A DNA stretch of 64,000 nt from Arthrobacter sp. StoSoilB20. GTDB taxonomy: Bacteria; Actinomycetota; Actinomycetes; Actinomycetales; Micrococcaceae. The DNA lies in assembly GCF_019977295.1 (NCBI RefSeq), contig NZ_AP024651.1, positions 1,364,001-1,428,000 of the forward strand. The letters are read 5' to 3'. The translations under genes were made by a program, and so were the position numbers. Shown here one piece after another: positions 53,394 to 63,655 of this stretch (its first letter is position 1; each line of letters begins with the position of its first letter). The notes beneath the pieces were generated by a model, which saw only the letters and a program-made list of their open reading frames with translations, was not told the DNA's origin and searched no databases.

Positions 53394-54723
53394 AGACGAG
53401 TCCAACAAGGCCCCTGCACCCGAGGAATCCACGGCTGAAGTCCGTGCCGCTGACGTGGCGCTGGACACCGCAGGAGGAACGCTGGAACCCTCCATTGTGC
53501 CTGTTTCATCCCAAAGCGGGGACCCTGGCCACCAGCAGGGCAGCGTCCTGCGCCGGATCGTCATGGGCAACGGTTTTGTCTCTGTCCTGGCGGTCCTGGT
53601 TGCCCTGTTCCTGGGCGGCCTGTTGATCGCCAGCACCGATACCCAGGTAGCCAAAACCGCGGGTTATCTCTTTGCCCGGCCCACGGACTTCCTCAATGCG
53701 TTGTGGGCGGCCATGACCGAGAGCTACGTTGCGCTCTTTCAAGGCTCCGTCTTCAGCGCACGTGAGGGATTCAAGCCCTTGCTCGAGACCATGACCGTGG
53801 CAACGCCCCTGATCTGCGCCGGCCTTGGAGTGGCCCTGGCCTTCCGTGCAGGGCTGTTCAACATTGGTGCGCAAGGCCAGATCATCATCAGTGCCACGCT
53901 GGCGGCCTATGTCGGTTTCACCTGGCACCTGCCGTTCGGCCTGCACCTGCTGGTGGTCATCATCATGGGTGTCCTGGGTGGCGCCGTGTGGGGCGGGATC
54001 GTCGGCATCCTCAAAGCCCGGACCGGGGCGCATGAGGTCATCGTGACCATCATGCTGAACTACGTGGCGCTGTTCCTGTTGGACTTCCTCCTCAATACAG
54101 CTGCCTTCCGCCGTCCAGGCGACAGCAGCCCCATCTCGCCGCGCCTGGATGAGTCGGCGACATATCCGGTGCTCATCCCGGGATCCCGGCTGCACCTTGG
54201 GTTCCTGGTGGCCATCGCACTGACCTTTGGCGTGTGGTGGTTGCTGAACCGTTCCACCATCGGCTTCGAATTCCGGGCAGTGGGGGCCAACCCCATCGCA
54301 GCCCGGACAGCCGGTGTCAACGTACCCCGCGCCACCATCCTGGTGATGGCCATGGCCGGCGCCCTCGCCGCATTTGGCGGAGTAGCCCAAGTGGCCGGCA
54401 CCGAGAAAGTGCTGACCGGCGGCGTCGCCGCCCAGATCGGTTTTGACTCCATCACCGTTGCACTGCTGGGACGGAGCACGCCCTGGGGGACGTTCTTTGC
54501 CGGCCTGCTGTTTGGAGCTTTCCGTGCAGGGGCCGTGCAGATGCAGATCCAGACGGGGACGCCAATCGACATCGTGTTGGTGGTCCAGTCCCTGATCGTT
54601 CTCTTCATCGCGGCACCGCCGCTGATCAGGTCGATTTTCCGGCTTGAGCAAAAGAAGAAGAACAAGACACCGAAAGCGGCTCCCAAGGCTGCCCTCGTCA
54701 ACGCCTCCGGAGGTGCCAAATGA
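53383..54723 (+). CDS. Nucleoside ABC importer permease, first
   Basis: Membrane subunit of 446 residues with about ten hydrophobic segments and an N-terminal Glu/Ala-rich tail of roughly 60 residues. GLGVALAFRAGLFNIGAQGQIIISA and GAHEVIVTIMLNYVALFLLDF are the family motifs of the YufP type. The stop overlaps the second permease in an ATGA. It is predicted to pair with the second permease. Confidence 0.9.
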   Translation: MTTKDESNKAPAPEESTAEVRAADVALDTAGGTLEPSIVPVSSQSGDPGHQQGSVLRRIVMGNGFVSVLAVLVALFLGGLLIASTDTQVAKTAGYLFARPTDFLNALWAAMTESYVALFQGSVFSAREGFKPLLETMTVATPLICAGLGVALAFRAGLFNIGAQGQIIISATLAAYVGFTWHLPFGLHLLVVIIMGVLGGAVWGGIVGILKARTGAHEVIVTIMLNYVALFLLDFLLNTAAFRRPGDSSPISPRLDESATYPVLIPGSRLHLGFLVAIALTFGVWWLLNRSTIGFEFRAVGANPIAARTAGVNVPRATILVMAMAGALAAFGGVAQVAGTEKVLTGGVAAQIGFDSITVALLGRSTPWGTFFAGLLFGAFRAGAVQMQIQTGTPIDIVLVVQSLIVLFIAAPPLIRSIFRLEQKKKNKTPKAAPKAALVNASGGAK

Positions 54724-56009
54724 GCGCGACAACCACCGCTCCGACGTCGGGATCAACGGCCCTGCCGGCCTTCCGGCCATCCATGAAAGTCCCGCTCTCC
54801 CTCGGCATCCTTGCCCTCATAGCCCTGGTGTTCTTCGGCTTCCTGGGCCCGGACCAGACCGCCGAAATGAAGATCAGCGACGCCGGTGACGCCGTCGCCG
54901 TACCCGCCCTTATGATTCCCGGGCAGGTGGGCGGTGTGGTCTTTGGCATCCTGCTCCTGGCCATGGCCGCCTATTCCATCTACCTCTGGACGCAGGGGGA
55001 GCGCTCACCGAAGTGGCTTCCGATCGTGTTCGCCGTGGTTTTTGTCTTCGCTTTGCTTGTCTGGATCGTGGCAGGGGCACGGCAGCCCTCCATTTCACTG
55101 GCCGGCCTGGTTGCCGGCTCGGTGACCCTGGCGGTGCCGCTGGTCTTTGGTTCTCTCTCAGGCGTGCTTTGTGAGCGTGTAGGCGTAGTAAACATCGCCA
55201 TCGAGGGCCAGCTCCTGGGTGGCGCATTCACTGCTGCCCTGGTGGCCACGATGACTGGCAGCCCGTACATTGGCCTCATTGCAGCCGCTGCTGCCGGTGC
55301 CGCTGTATCCATGGTCCTGGCGGTCTTCAGCATCAAGTACCTGGTCAACCAGATCATCGTGGGCGTTGTCCTCAACGTCCTCGTGTCGGGTCTGACCGGC
55401 TTCCTCTACGGCACTTTGATGGTGCCCAACAAGGAGCAGTTCAACACCCCGGGGCGGCTTGATATCCTGCCGATCCCGCTGCTCTCGGACATCCCCATCA
55501 TTGGTCCCATCCTCTTTGAGCAATCCATCGCGGGCTACCTCATGTACGTGGCTGTGGCTGTGGTGTGGTTCGGCCTGTTCAAGACCCGGTGGGGCCTGCG
55601 TGTCCGCGCTGTCGGCGAGCACCCGCAGGCTGCCGACACCCTGGGCATCAACGTCAACGCCACCCGTTTCTGGAATGTCACTTTGGGTGGTGCCATCGCT
55701 GGTATCGGCGGCGCGGTGTTCACCCTGGTGACCATCGACTCCTTCACCAAGGACATCTCCGGCGGCCGTGGCTTCATCGCCCTGGCAGCGTTGATCTTTG
55801 GCCGGTGGAACCCGATCGGCGCTTTCCTTGCATCGCTCCTGTTCGGCTTTGCGTACAACCTGCAGTCCATCCTGGGCATTATTGGTACTCCGGTGCCCAG
55901 CCAGTTCATGGCCATGCTGCCGTATCTGGTGACCATCTTCGCCGTCGCCGGGCTGGTGGGTAAGTCACGGGGACCGGCGGCCAGCGGCATACCGTATGTG
56001 AAGGGTTGA
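54720..56009 (+). CDS. Nucleoside ABC importer permease, second
   Basis: Second membrane subunit, 429 residues and about ten segments, of the YufQ type (CERVGVVNIAIEGQLLGGAF; YLVNQIIVGVVLNVLVSGLTGF). An extra N-terminal pair of segments is present. The overlap with the next gene is 3 nt or less: cdd begins 3 nt after its stop. Confidence 0.9.
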   Translation: MSATTTAPTSGSTALPAFRPSMKVPLSLGILALIALVFFGFLGPDQTAEMKISDAGDAVAVPALMIPGQVGGVVFGILLLAMAAYSIYLWTQGERSPKWLPIVFAVVFVFALLVWIVAGARQPSISLAGLVAGSVTLAVPLVFGSLSGVLCERVGVVNIAIEGQLLGGAFTAALVATMTGSPYIGLIAAAAAGAAVSMVLAVFSIKYLVNQIIVGVVLNVLVSGLTGFLYGTLMVPNKEQFNTPGRLDILPIPLLSDIPIIGPILFEQSIAGYLMYVAVAVVWFGLFKTRWGLRVRAVGEHPQAADTLGINVNATRFWNVTLGGAIAGIGGAVFTLVTIDSFTKDISGGRGFIALAALIFGRWNPIGAFLASLLFGFAYNLQSILGIIGTPVPSQFMAMLPYLVTIFAVAGLVGKSRGPAASGIPYVKG

Positions 56010-56011
56010 CG

Positions 56012-56416
56012 ATGCCTGCGAATGACATTGACTGGCAGGCACTGGAAGTTGCTGCAAAGCAGGCCATGCTCAACGCCTACGCCCCGTATTCGAAGTTCCC
56101 GGTGGGGGCTGCGGCCCTCACCGAGGACGGCCGGATCATCAGTGGTTGCAACGTGGAGAATGCCAGCTATGGCCTGACCCTCTGCGCCGAATGTGCCCTG
56201 GTGGGCCAGCTCCACATGACCGGGGGCGGCAGGATCGCCGCGTTCTACTGCGTGGATGGCCAAGGCAACATCCTCATGCCCTGCGGGCGTTGCCGGCAGT
56301 TGCTCTACGAATTCAGGGCGCCCGGAATGCAGCTCATGACAACTCAGGGAATCAAATCCATGGACCAGGTGCTGCCTGACGCCTTTGGTCCCGAACACCT
56401 GGAGGAAACCACGTGA
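56012..56416 (+). CDS. cdd: Cytidine deaminase
   Basis: Zinc enzyme converting cytidine and deoxycytidine to uridine forms. CNVENASYGLTLCAECALVG carries the catalytic CAE and MPCGRCRQLLYEF the other two zinc cysteines. ATG 56012 gives 134 residues. The stop overlaps GTG 56413 of deoA. Confidence 0.96.
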   Translation: MPANDIDWQALEVAAKQAMLNAYAPYSKFPVGAAALTEDGRIISGCNVENASYGLTLCAECALVGQLHMTGGGRIAAFYCVDGQGNILMPCGRCRQLLYEFRAPGMQLMTTQGIKSMDQVLPDAFGPEHLEETT

Positions 56417-57723
56417 CCAGCACTGAAGCGTTCGACGCCGTCCAGATCATTTCCATTAAGCGGGACAAGGGCACGCTCACGCCTGAGCAGATCGACTGGA
56501 CCATTGATGCCTACACCCGCGGTGTGATTGCCGAGGAACAGATGGCTGCGCTGAACATGGCCATCCTGCTGAACGGAATGGACCGCTCAGAGATCTCGCG
56601 GTGGACTTCGGCCATGATCGCCTCGGGGGAGCGGATGGACTTTTCGTCCCTGACAAGGCCCGACGGCGGCCGGAAGGCTACCAGCGACAAGCACTCCACC
56701 GGGGGAGTCGGGGACAAGATCACGCTGCCGCTGGCACCGCTGGTGGCCGTGTTCGGCGTCGCCGTTCCGCAGCTTTCGGGCCGCGGACTCGGCCACACCG
56801 GCGGAACCCTGGACAAGCTCGAGGCCATCCCCGGGTGGAGGGCCAACCTCAGCAACGACGAAATCATGGCCCAACTCCAGGACGTTGGCGCTGTCATTTG
56901 CGCCGCGGGCTCCGGGCTCGCCCCGGCGGATAAGAAGCTCTATGCCTTGCGTGACGTCACGGGCACAGTGGAAGCCATCCCGCTGATTGCTTCCTCGATC
57001 ATGAGCAAGAAGATCGCCGAAGGAACGGGCTCCCTGGTGCTGGACGTCAAGGTGGGTTCGGGCGCGTTCATGAAGGACGAAGCGCGGGCCCGCGAACTGG
57101 CAGAGACCATGGTGGCCCTGGGCAAGGACGCCGGCGTACATACCGTTGCGCTGATCACGGATATGTCCACGCCGCTGGGGTTGACCGCCGGAAATGCGAT
57201 CGAAGTCGAGGAATCCGTGGAGGTCCTTGCCGGCGGCGGTCCGGAAGACGTCGTTGAGTTGACTGTCCGGTTGGCCGAGGAGATGCTGGCCGGTGCCGGG
57301 ATCCACGACGCCGACCCCGCGGCCGCCTTGAAGGACGGCCGTGCCATGGACGTCTGGAACCGGATGATCCAAGCGCAGGGTGGCGACCCGCGTGCCGCCC
57401 TTCCGGTGGCAAAGGAATCCGAGGTTGTCTATGCACCTGCGGATGGTGTCCTGATGGAACTGGATGCGCTGTCTGTGGGCGTGGCCGCTTGGCGCCTCGG
57501 TGCCGGGCGGGCCCGCAAGGAAGACCAGGTCCAGGCAGGGGCCGGTGTGCGGCTGCACGCCAAGCCCGGCGCCTTGGTCCGTGCGGGTGAGCCACTCATG
57601 ACGCTCCTGACGGATACCCCTGGGAAATTCGAGCGGGCCAAGGAAGCGCTCCAGGAGGCCGTGGTGATTGCGCCGGAGGGTTCACGCCCGGCGCACCAGC
57701 TCATCATCGACCGCATCGCCTAG
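56413..57723 (+). CDS. deoA: Thymidine phosphorylase (pyrimidine nucleoside phosphorylase)
   Basis: Cleaves thymidine, deoxyuridine and perhaps uridine with phosphate to base and pentose-1-phosphate. KHSTGGVGDKITLPLAPLVA binds phosphate and RGLGHTGGTLDKLEAIPGW is the family signature; LDVKVGSGAFMK follows. 436 residues. It is coupled to cdd, so cytidine taken up by the importer can be deaminated and split. Confidence 0.94.
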   Translation: MTSTEAFDAVQIISIKRDKGTLTPEQIDWTIDAYTRGVIAEEQMAALNMAILLNGMDRSEISRWTSAMIASGERMDFSSLTRPDGGRKATSDKHSTGGVGDKITLPLAPLVAVFGVAVPQLSGRGLGHTGGTLDKLEAIPGWRANLSNDEIMAQLQDVGAVICAAGSGLAPADKKLYALRDVTGTVEAIPLIASSIMSKKIAEGTGSLVLDVKVGSGAFMKDEARARELAETMVALGKDAGVHTVALITDMSTPLGLTAGNAIEVEESVEVLAGGGPEDVVELTVRLAEEMLAGAGIHDADPAAALKDGRAMDVWNRMIQAQGGDPRAALPVAKESEVVYAPADGVLMELDALSVGVAAWRLGAGRARKEDQVQAGAGVRLHAKPGALVRAGEPLMTLLTDTPGKFERAKEALQEAVVIAPEGSRPAHQLIIDRIA

Positions 57724-57729
57724 GCTTAA

Positions 57730-57766
57730 GTGTTCCGGGTTGTTTGCCAAGAGCAGCCCGGAACAC
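57730..57766 (+). terminator. Hairpin after deoA
   Basis: GTGTTCCGGG (57730-57739) pairs with CCCGGAACAC (57757-57766), starting 7 nt after the deoA stop, with no T run. Confidence 0.55.
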
Positions 57767-57809
57767 CAGTCATCCGGCGCCATTGGGAGCCGGCTACCTT
57801 AAGGAAACC

Positions 57810-58460
57810 GTGCAGGCCATCAACGATTTCATCCTCGCCGCGGCCGGGCAGCCATGGGTGTTGTTCCTGGTGCTGGCTTGCTGCGTCATTGATGGCTTCT
57901 TCCCGCCCATCCCGAGTGAGTCGGTAGTGGTAGGCCTCAGCGCGGTTTCCGGAAGCAGCGGCTTGCCCAACGTATGGCTGCTGGGATTGATGGCTGCCAT
58001 TGGCGCCTTTTCCGGGGACAACATCGCGTACATCATCGGCCGGCGCATCGGCATCCAGCGTTGGCGTTGGATGCGTACCCAGCGGATGCAAGGCGCCTTC
58101 CGCTGGGCCGGGAAGGAACTTCGACGCCGGTCTGCCTCGCTGATCATGGTGGCCCGGTTCATCCCCATCGGCAGGGTGGCCGTCAACCTGACGGCAGGCG
58201 CCACGCATTTCCACCATCGGCGCTTTGTCGCCCTGACGGCCATGTCCGCTGTCCTGTGGGCCACGTATTCGGTGATCCTTGGCTACTTCTTTGGTGTCTG
58301 GTTCGAGGACAACCACCTTCTGGGTGCCGTCATAGCGATCGTGGTGGCCGTCATCCTGGGCATCATCATTGATCGGATCATCAGCAAGGTCCGGGGATCG
58401 GTGCCTTTGGACGGTAAGAACATACCCGGCGAAGACGCCCCGGCTCCACCCACGGTATGA
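57810..58460 (+). CDS. DedA family membrane protein, first
   Basis: Polytopic membrane protein of 216 residues with the DedA pattern (VIDGFFPPIPSESVVVGLSA; GDNIAYIIGRRIG; FIPIGRVAVNLTAGATHF). The family includes lipid scramblases or flippases such as those moving undecaprenyl phosphate. GTG 57810 has AAGGA 5 nt upstream. The second DedA gene follows after 175 nt. Confidence 0.85.
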   Translation: MQAINDFILAAAGQPWVLFLVLACCVIDGFFPPIPSESVVVGLSAVSGSSGLPNVWLLGLMAAIGAFSGDNIAYIIGRRIGIQRWRWMRTQRMQGAFRWAGKELRRRSASLIMVARFIPIGRVAVNLTAGATHFHHRRFVALTAMSAVLWATYSVILGYFFGVWFEDNHLLGAVIAIVVAVILGIIIDRIISKVRGSVPLDGKNIPGEDAPAPPTV

Positions 58461-58635
58461 CGCCGGGAGCCCCGGAAGATCAGCCCCGCGGTTGACGACG
58501 GCACCATCCCGGCAGCTATAGCGTTAAGCGTGTGATCCCGAGGCTGGGGCGTAGCGAACGACGTCCCGGCCATGGGACACTAAGAGCGACTTCCGTCACA
58601 GTGTCAAGTCATATTCGCCTAGGAGCTACCGCCGC

Positions 58636-59349
58636 GTGGAGTTTTTGAACCAAATGCTCGAGCATGCAGCCGGGCAGCCATGGATATACCCGGTACTCCT
58701 GGTCTTCTTTTTCATTGACGGATTTGCCACCATCCTGCCCAGCGAAACAGCCATTGTCGGCCTCTCGGCGCTGTCCCTTCACAGCGGAGAACCCAACCTC
58801 TGGATCCTGGGCGCAACGGCACTGGTAGGTGCCATGGCCGGTGACAACATGGCCTACATGCTGGGCCGGAAAATCGGTCTCACCCGCTGGAAGTGGATGC
58901 GCAGGCCCAAGGTCCAGAAAATGTTTGCCTGGGCACAGTATGAGCTCGACAAGCGCGGCGCAGTCCTCATTTTCACGGCCCGGTACATCCCTTGGGGAAG
59001 GGTCGCGGTGAACTACGTTGCCGGGCAGACCGGGTTCCGCCACCGGACCTTCTTCTGGCTGGACGCCTTCGCCTGCGTCACCTGGGTTGCCTACTCGATT
59101 GGCATCGGCCTCCTTGCCGGTCAATGGGTGCATAACAACCCGCTCCTTGGAGTCGGCATCGCAGTCGCCTTCGCCGTAATTTTGGGCATCGTAGTGGACC
59201 ACGCCCTGCGCTGGTGGCACAAGTACCTTGAAAAGAAGGACCTGGCCAAGGACACTGCTGCCGGTGCCGAATCACCGGTTTCCGGTCCTGATTCCGGTCC
59301 CACCGAAAAGGCTGTCGCCGGCGTCGACCTCTCCAAGCCGGCCAGCTAG
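58636..59349 (+). CDS. DedA family membrane protein, second
   Basis: Paralogue of the preceding gene, 237 residues, with the same motif order (FIDGFATILPSETAIVGLSA; GDNMAYMLGRKIG; YIPWGRVAVNYVAGQTGF). GTG 58636 is preceded by TAGGAG about 11 nt away. A charged C-terminal tail is present. The two probably arose by tandem duplication. Confidence 0.85.
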   Translation: MEFLNQMLEHAAGQPWIYPVLLVFFFIDGFATILPSETAIVGLSALSLHSGEPNLWILGATALVGAMAGDNMAYMLGRKIGLTRWKWMRRPKVQKMFAWAQYELDKRGAVLIFTARYIPWGRVAVNYVAGQTGFRHRTFFWLDAFACVTWVAYSIGIGLLAGQWVHNNPLLGVGIAVAFAVILGIVVDHALRWWHKYLEKKDLAKDTAAGAESPVSGPDSGPTEKAVAGVDLSKPAS

Positions 59350-59399
59350 TCGTGGCCGGCAGGTAAAAGAGCAGTACTGGCCAAGGCCCCGGTGGGGAC

Positions 59400-59405
59400 T
59401 AGTCT
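59400..59405 (+). promoter_or_regulatory. Leaderless -10 element of add
   Basis: TAGTCT stands 6 nt before GTG 59412. Confidence 0.5.
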
Positions 59406-59411
59406 TAGTAC

Positions 59412-60554
59412 GTGACTGAGCCCATACTTGACGCCGCCCCTGCCCTTGACTTCGACCTGAAGAGCCTGCCCAAGGTTTCCCTCCACGACCACCTGGACGG
59501 AGGCCTCCGACCCGCCACCATCATTGAGCTCGCTGCGGAGGTCGGCCACACCCTGCCCTCCACCGACCCTGTCGCGCTGGGCGAATGGTTCCGCGAATCA
59601 GCCGACTCCGGATCCCTGGTCCGTTACCTCGAAACGTTCGACCACACCATTGCCGTCATGCAGACCAAGGAAGGCCTGTTCAGGGTCGCCAAGGAGTTCG
59701 TCGAAGACCTTGCCGAGGACGGCGTGGTCTACGGTGAAGTCCGCTGGGCGCCGGAACAGCACTTGCAGAAGGGCCTGACCCTGGACGAGGTTGTTGAGGC
59801 CGTCCAGACCGGTCTCGAAGCCGGTGTTGACGCCGCTGACGAACGCGGCCGGCAGATCCAGGTGGGCCAGCTCATCACCGCCATGCGCCACGCCGACCGT
59901 GGCCAGGAAATCGCCGAGCTCGCCGTCCGCCACCGTGCCAACGGTGCTGTTGGTTTTGATATTGCCGGCGCCGAGGACGGCTTCCCGCCGTCCCGTTTCA
60001 AGGACGCCTTCACTTACCTCGCCGAAAACAACTTCCCGGCCACCGTCCATGCCGGCGAAGCAGCAGGTTTGGACAGCATCCAGTCCGCGCTGGTTGACGG
60101 CCGCGCTTTGCGCCTGGGCCATGGTGTCCGGATCGCCGAGGACATCTCGGTGGAGTTCGAAGACAACTCCGACGACGACGGCGAGGACACCGTTGGCATG
60201 GTGACGATTGGCAGCATTGCCGCCTGGGTCCGCGACCGCGGCATTGCCTTGGAAATCTGCCCTTCCTCCAACCTGCAGACCGGCGCCATTTCCGGTTTTG
60301 GTGATGGCATCGAGAGCCACCCGGTGGACATGCTTTTCCAGCTCGGTTTCAATGTCACCATCAACACCGACAACCGCCTCATGAGCGGGGTCACCCTGAC
60401 CGATGAGTTGGAGCTCCTGGTGGAGACCTTCGACTACGACCTCGATGATCTCCTCGAACTGACGCTCAATGCTGCCGAGGCTGCCTTCCTGCCGTTGGAC
60501 GAGCGTGAAGCCCTGGTTGAGTACATCAACGATGCCTACGCCAACCTCGGCTAA
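59412..60554 (+). CDS. add: Adenosine deaminase
   Basis: Zinc enzyme converting adenosine to inosine. SLHDHLDGGLRP carries metal-binding histidines (HxH form HDH), TVHAGEAAG the catalytic Glu region, RLGHGVRI a zinc His, and INTDNRLMSGVTLTDE the last Asp. 380 residues. It completes purine and pyrimidine nucleoside salvage with the importer upstream. Confidence 0.93.
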   Translation: MTEPILDAAPALDFDLKSLPKVSLHDHLDGGLRPATIIELAAEVGHTLPSTDPVALGEWFRESADSGSLVRYLETFDHTIAVMQTKEGLFRVAKEFVEDLAEDGVVYGEVRWAPEQHLQKGLTLDEVVEAVQTGLEAGVDAADERGRQIQVGQLITAMRHADRGQEIAELAVRHRANGAVGFDIAGAEDGFPPSRFKDAFTYLAENNFPATVHAGEAAGLDSIQSALVDGRALRLGHGVRIAEDISVEFEDNSDDDGEDTVGMVTIGSIAAWVRDRGIALEICPSSNLQTGAISGFGDGIESHPVDMLFQLGFNVTINTDNRLMSGVTLTDELELLVETFDYDLDDLLELTLNAAEAAFLPLDEREALVEYINDAYANLG

Positions 60555-61215
60555 GGACTCCAATGAGCTCGAAGAGCTCATCCGGACGATCGCAGCACTG
60601 CGTGAGCACTGCCCCTGGATGGGTGCGCTGACGCACGAGTCGCTGGTGGAATACCTGATTGAGGAAGCCTACGAAGTAGTGGACTCGATCGAAGCCGGCG
60701 CTGTTGACGACGAGCTTCGCGGCGAGTTGGGCGATGTACTGCTGCAAGTGGTGCTTCACGCCCGGCTCGCCGAGGAGCGCGGCAGCTTTGATTTCGCTGC
60801 CGTAGCCCGGGGCATCAACGCCAAGATGGTCCGGCGAAACCAGCACGTGTTCAGGGCGGACGGTTCCCTGCGGGATTCTTTCCCGGCCAGCGTCGAGGAA
60901 ATCATCGTCAAGTGGGACGCCGCTAAACGCGCCGAGAAGCCGGAACGGAAGGATCCCTTCGAGGGCATCCCGCCGCACCTTCCTGCCTTGGCTGCGGCCC
61001 AGAAGTCCCTGGATAGGGCAGCCCGCGCAGGGATGGCCGATCCACAAGGTGCGTTGGCCGCCGTCGGACTTCCTGCCATCCCTGCCTCGGAAGAGGCCCT
61101 GGGGGAGCTGCTTCTCGCCGTTGTCGCGGGTGCCCGGGAGCAAGGACTCGACGCCGAACGGGCCCTTCGTGCCGCTGTCCGATCGTTCCAGAGCACCAGG
61201 GCACAGCCTTCATGA
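60532..61215 (+). CDS. MazG-like nucleotide pyrophosphohydrolase domain protein
   Basis: Predicted NTP pyrophosphohydrolase with one MazG domain. HCPWMGALTHESLVEYLIEEAYEVVDSIE has the metal-binding EExxE helix, and GELGDVLLQVVLHARLAEE supplies the second. The usual CPWD motif is CPWM here. ATG 60532 overlaps add by 23 nt and gives 227 residues; the C-terminal third shows no domain I recognise. Confidence 0.8.
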   Translation: MPTPTSAKDSNELEELIRTIAALREHCPWMGALTHESLVEYLIEEAYEVVDSIEAGAVDDELRGELGDVLLQVVLHARLAEERGSFDFAAVARGINAKMVRRNQHVFRADGSLRDSFPASVEEIIVKWDAAKRAEKPERKDPFEGIPPHLPALAAAQKSLDRAARAGMADPQGALAAVGLPAIPASEEALGELLLAVVAGAREQGLDAERALRAAVRSFQSTRAQPS

Positions 61216-61247
61216 CGTGGGTCTTTGGAAATTGTGCCGTAACCTGA

Positions 61248-62612
<1,365 letters not shown>

Positions 62613-62630
62613 CCTTCAGCGAAAACACGT

Positions 62631-62668
62631 AACCGGTGGCTATGGTGGAAAGACCATGGCCACCGGTT
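62631..62668 (+). terminator. Terminator of eno
   Basis: AACCGGTGGCTATGGT (62631-62646) pairs with ACCATGGCCACCGGTT (62653-62668) with one mismatch, 18 nt after the stop. TTTCTGTTT follows. Confidence 0.75.
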
Positions 62669-62711
62669 TCTGTTTAACGCAGTTTCTGTTTAGCGCAGTT
62701 TCTGTTTGAAG
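62664..62711. repeat. 16-bp tandem repeat, three copies, after eno
   Basis: CGGTTTCTGTTTAACG, CAGTTTCTGTTTAGCG and CAGTTTCTGTTTGAAG occupy 62664-62679, 62680-62695 and 62696-62711, overlapping the terminator's 3' arm. Confidence 0.8.
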
Positions 62712-62777
62712 TGGGCCAGGTCAACACCAGCAAGCGCAGCAACCCGCCAGGCAAGCACCGGGCATTACAGGAGTGTC

Positions 62778-63650
62778 ATGGCCACCCGTCGTCCAAAGGT
62801 ACCCAGGGCTGACGCCTTGGGCCCGTCCAGTGCAGGCCGTTCCTCCTCCACGGCCCGCCCAGCCAGCGGAACGCCAGCCGGCGAAACCCGTCCCAGCGAA
62901 ACCCGTCCAAGCGGCAGCCGGCCCAGCGAATCCCGGACCAGCGCCGGCGTTCCCGGAACTGCTCCCAAAGACCCTGCTGCGGCTGCACGGACGGGCGTTT
63001 CCGGCAGCGGCGACGTCATCAAAGCCGAGTTCGGTGGTGCGCGGACGACTGCCAAGACGTCGACGCCGGCAGGGGCCACCAAAGCGCCCGCTCCTGGTGG
63101 TGGAACCCTCGGTCCGAAGTCTCCTGTGGCCGGAAAAACCTCCACCAAGAAGCCCACAGCGGCCAATTCGAAGGCCGCGGACAAGACTTCAGGCAAGTCG
63201 TCGGACAAGTCTTCAGGGAAACAGGGCACCAGGGCCGCAGCGGAACATGAGCTGGACCCGGTTCCGGCAAAGGCGTTCTCCGGCAGGATGCTGGCACTGG
63301 CTGTGGTCATGATTGCCATCACCATCATGCTGGCCCCCACTGTGAAGGTTTTCCTGGAGAAGCGCGCCGAGATTTCGGCCTTGGAAGCCGAAATTGCCGG
63401 GCGGAAGGCGGAGCAGACGGAGCTCAACAAGCAGCTTTCCCGGTGGCAGGATCCCAACTACGTGAAGCAGCAGGCCCGCGACCGCATTAACATGGTTATG
63501 CCGGGTGAAACAGGTTACTGGGTGTTTGGGGGAGAAGAAGCCGCCGGCACGCCAGGAGGCCGCACCGGCTCCGGATCGTCTGCAAACCCGGAGAACCTGC
63601 CATGGGTGGATGCCCTCTGGGAGTCAATCAGACGATCGGCAACTGACTAG
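62778..63650 (+). CDS. FtsB/DivIC-like septum formation initiator protein
   Basis: Predicted division protein with a long Ala/Pro/Ser-rich cytoplasmic N-terminus (residues 1-160), one membrane segment (LALAVVMIAITIMLAPTVKVF) and an external coiled coil (AEISALEAEIAGRKAEQTELNKQL) followed by WQDPNYVKQQARDRINMVMPGE. This is the FtsB fold order with an actinobacterial tail. ATG 62778 has AGGAG five bases upstream. 290 residues. Next to eno, as commonly seen in actinobacteria. Confidence 0.87.
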   Translation: MATRRPKVPRADALGPSSAGRSSSTARPASGTPAGETRPSETRPSGSRPSESRTSAGVPGTAPKDPAAAARTGVSGSGDVIKAEFGGARTTAKTSTPAGATKAPAPGGGTLGPKSPVAGKTSTKKPTAANSKAADKTSGKSSDKSSGKQGTRAAAEHELDPVPAKAFSGRMLALAVVMIAITIMLAPTVKVFLEKRAEISALEAEIAGRKAEQTELNKQLSRWQDPNYVKQQARDRINMVMPGETGYWVFGGEEAAGTPGGRTGSGSSANPENLPWVDALWESIRRSATD

Positions 63651-63655
63651 ACGCG

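Noticed and set aside
51996..53654. 552-codon open frame on the minus strand
   Set aside because: Antisense to the importer ATPase; composition is the mirror of that gene.
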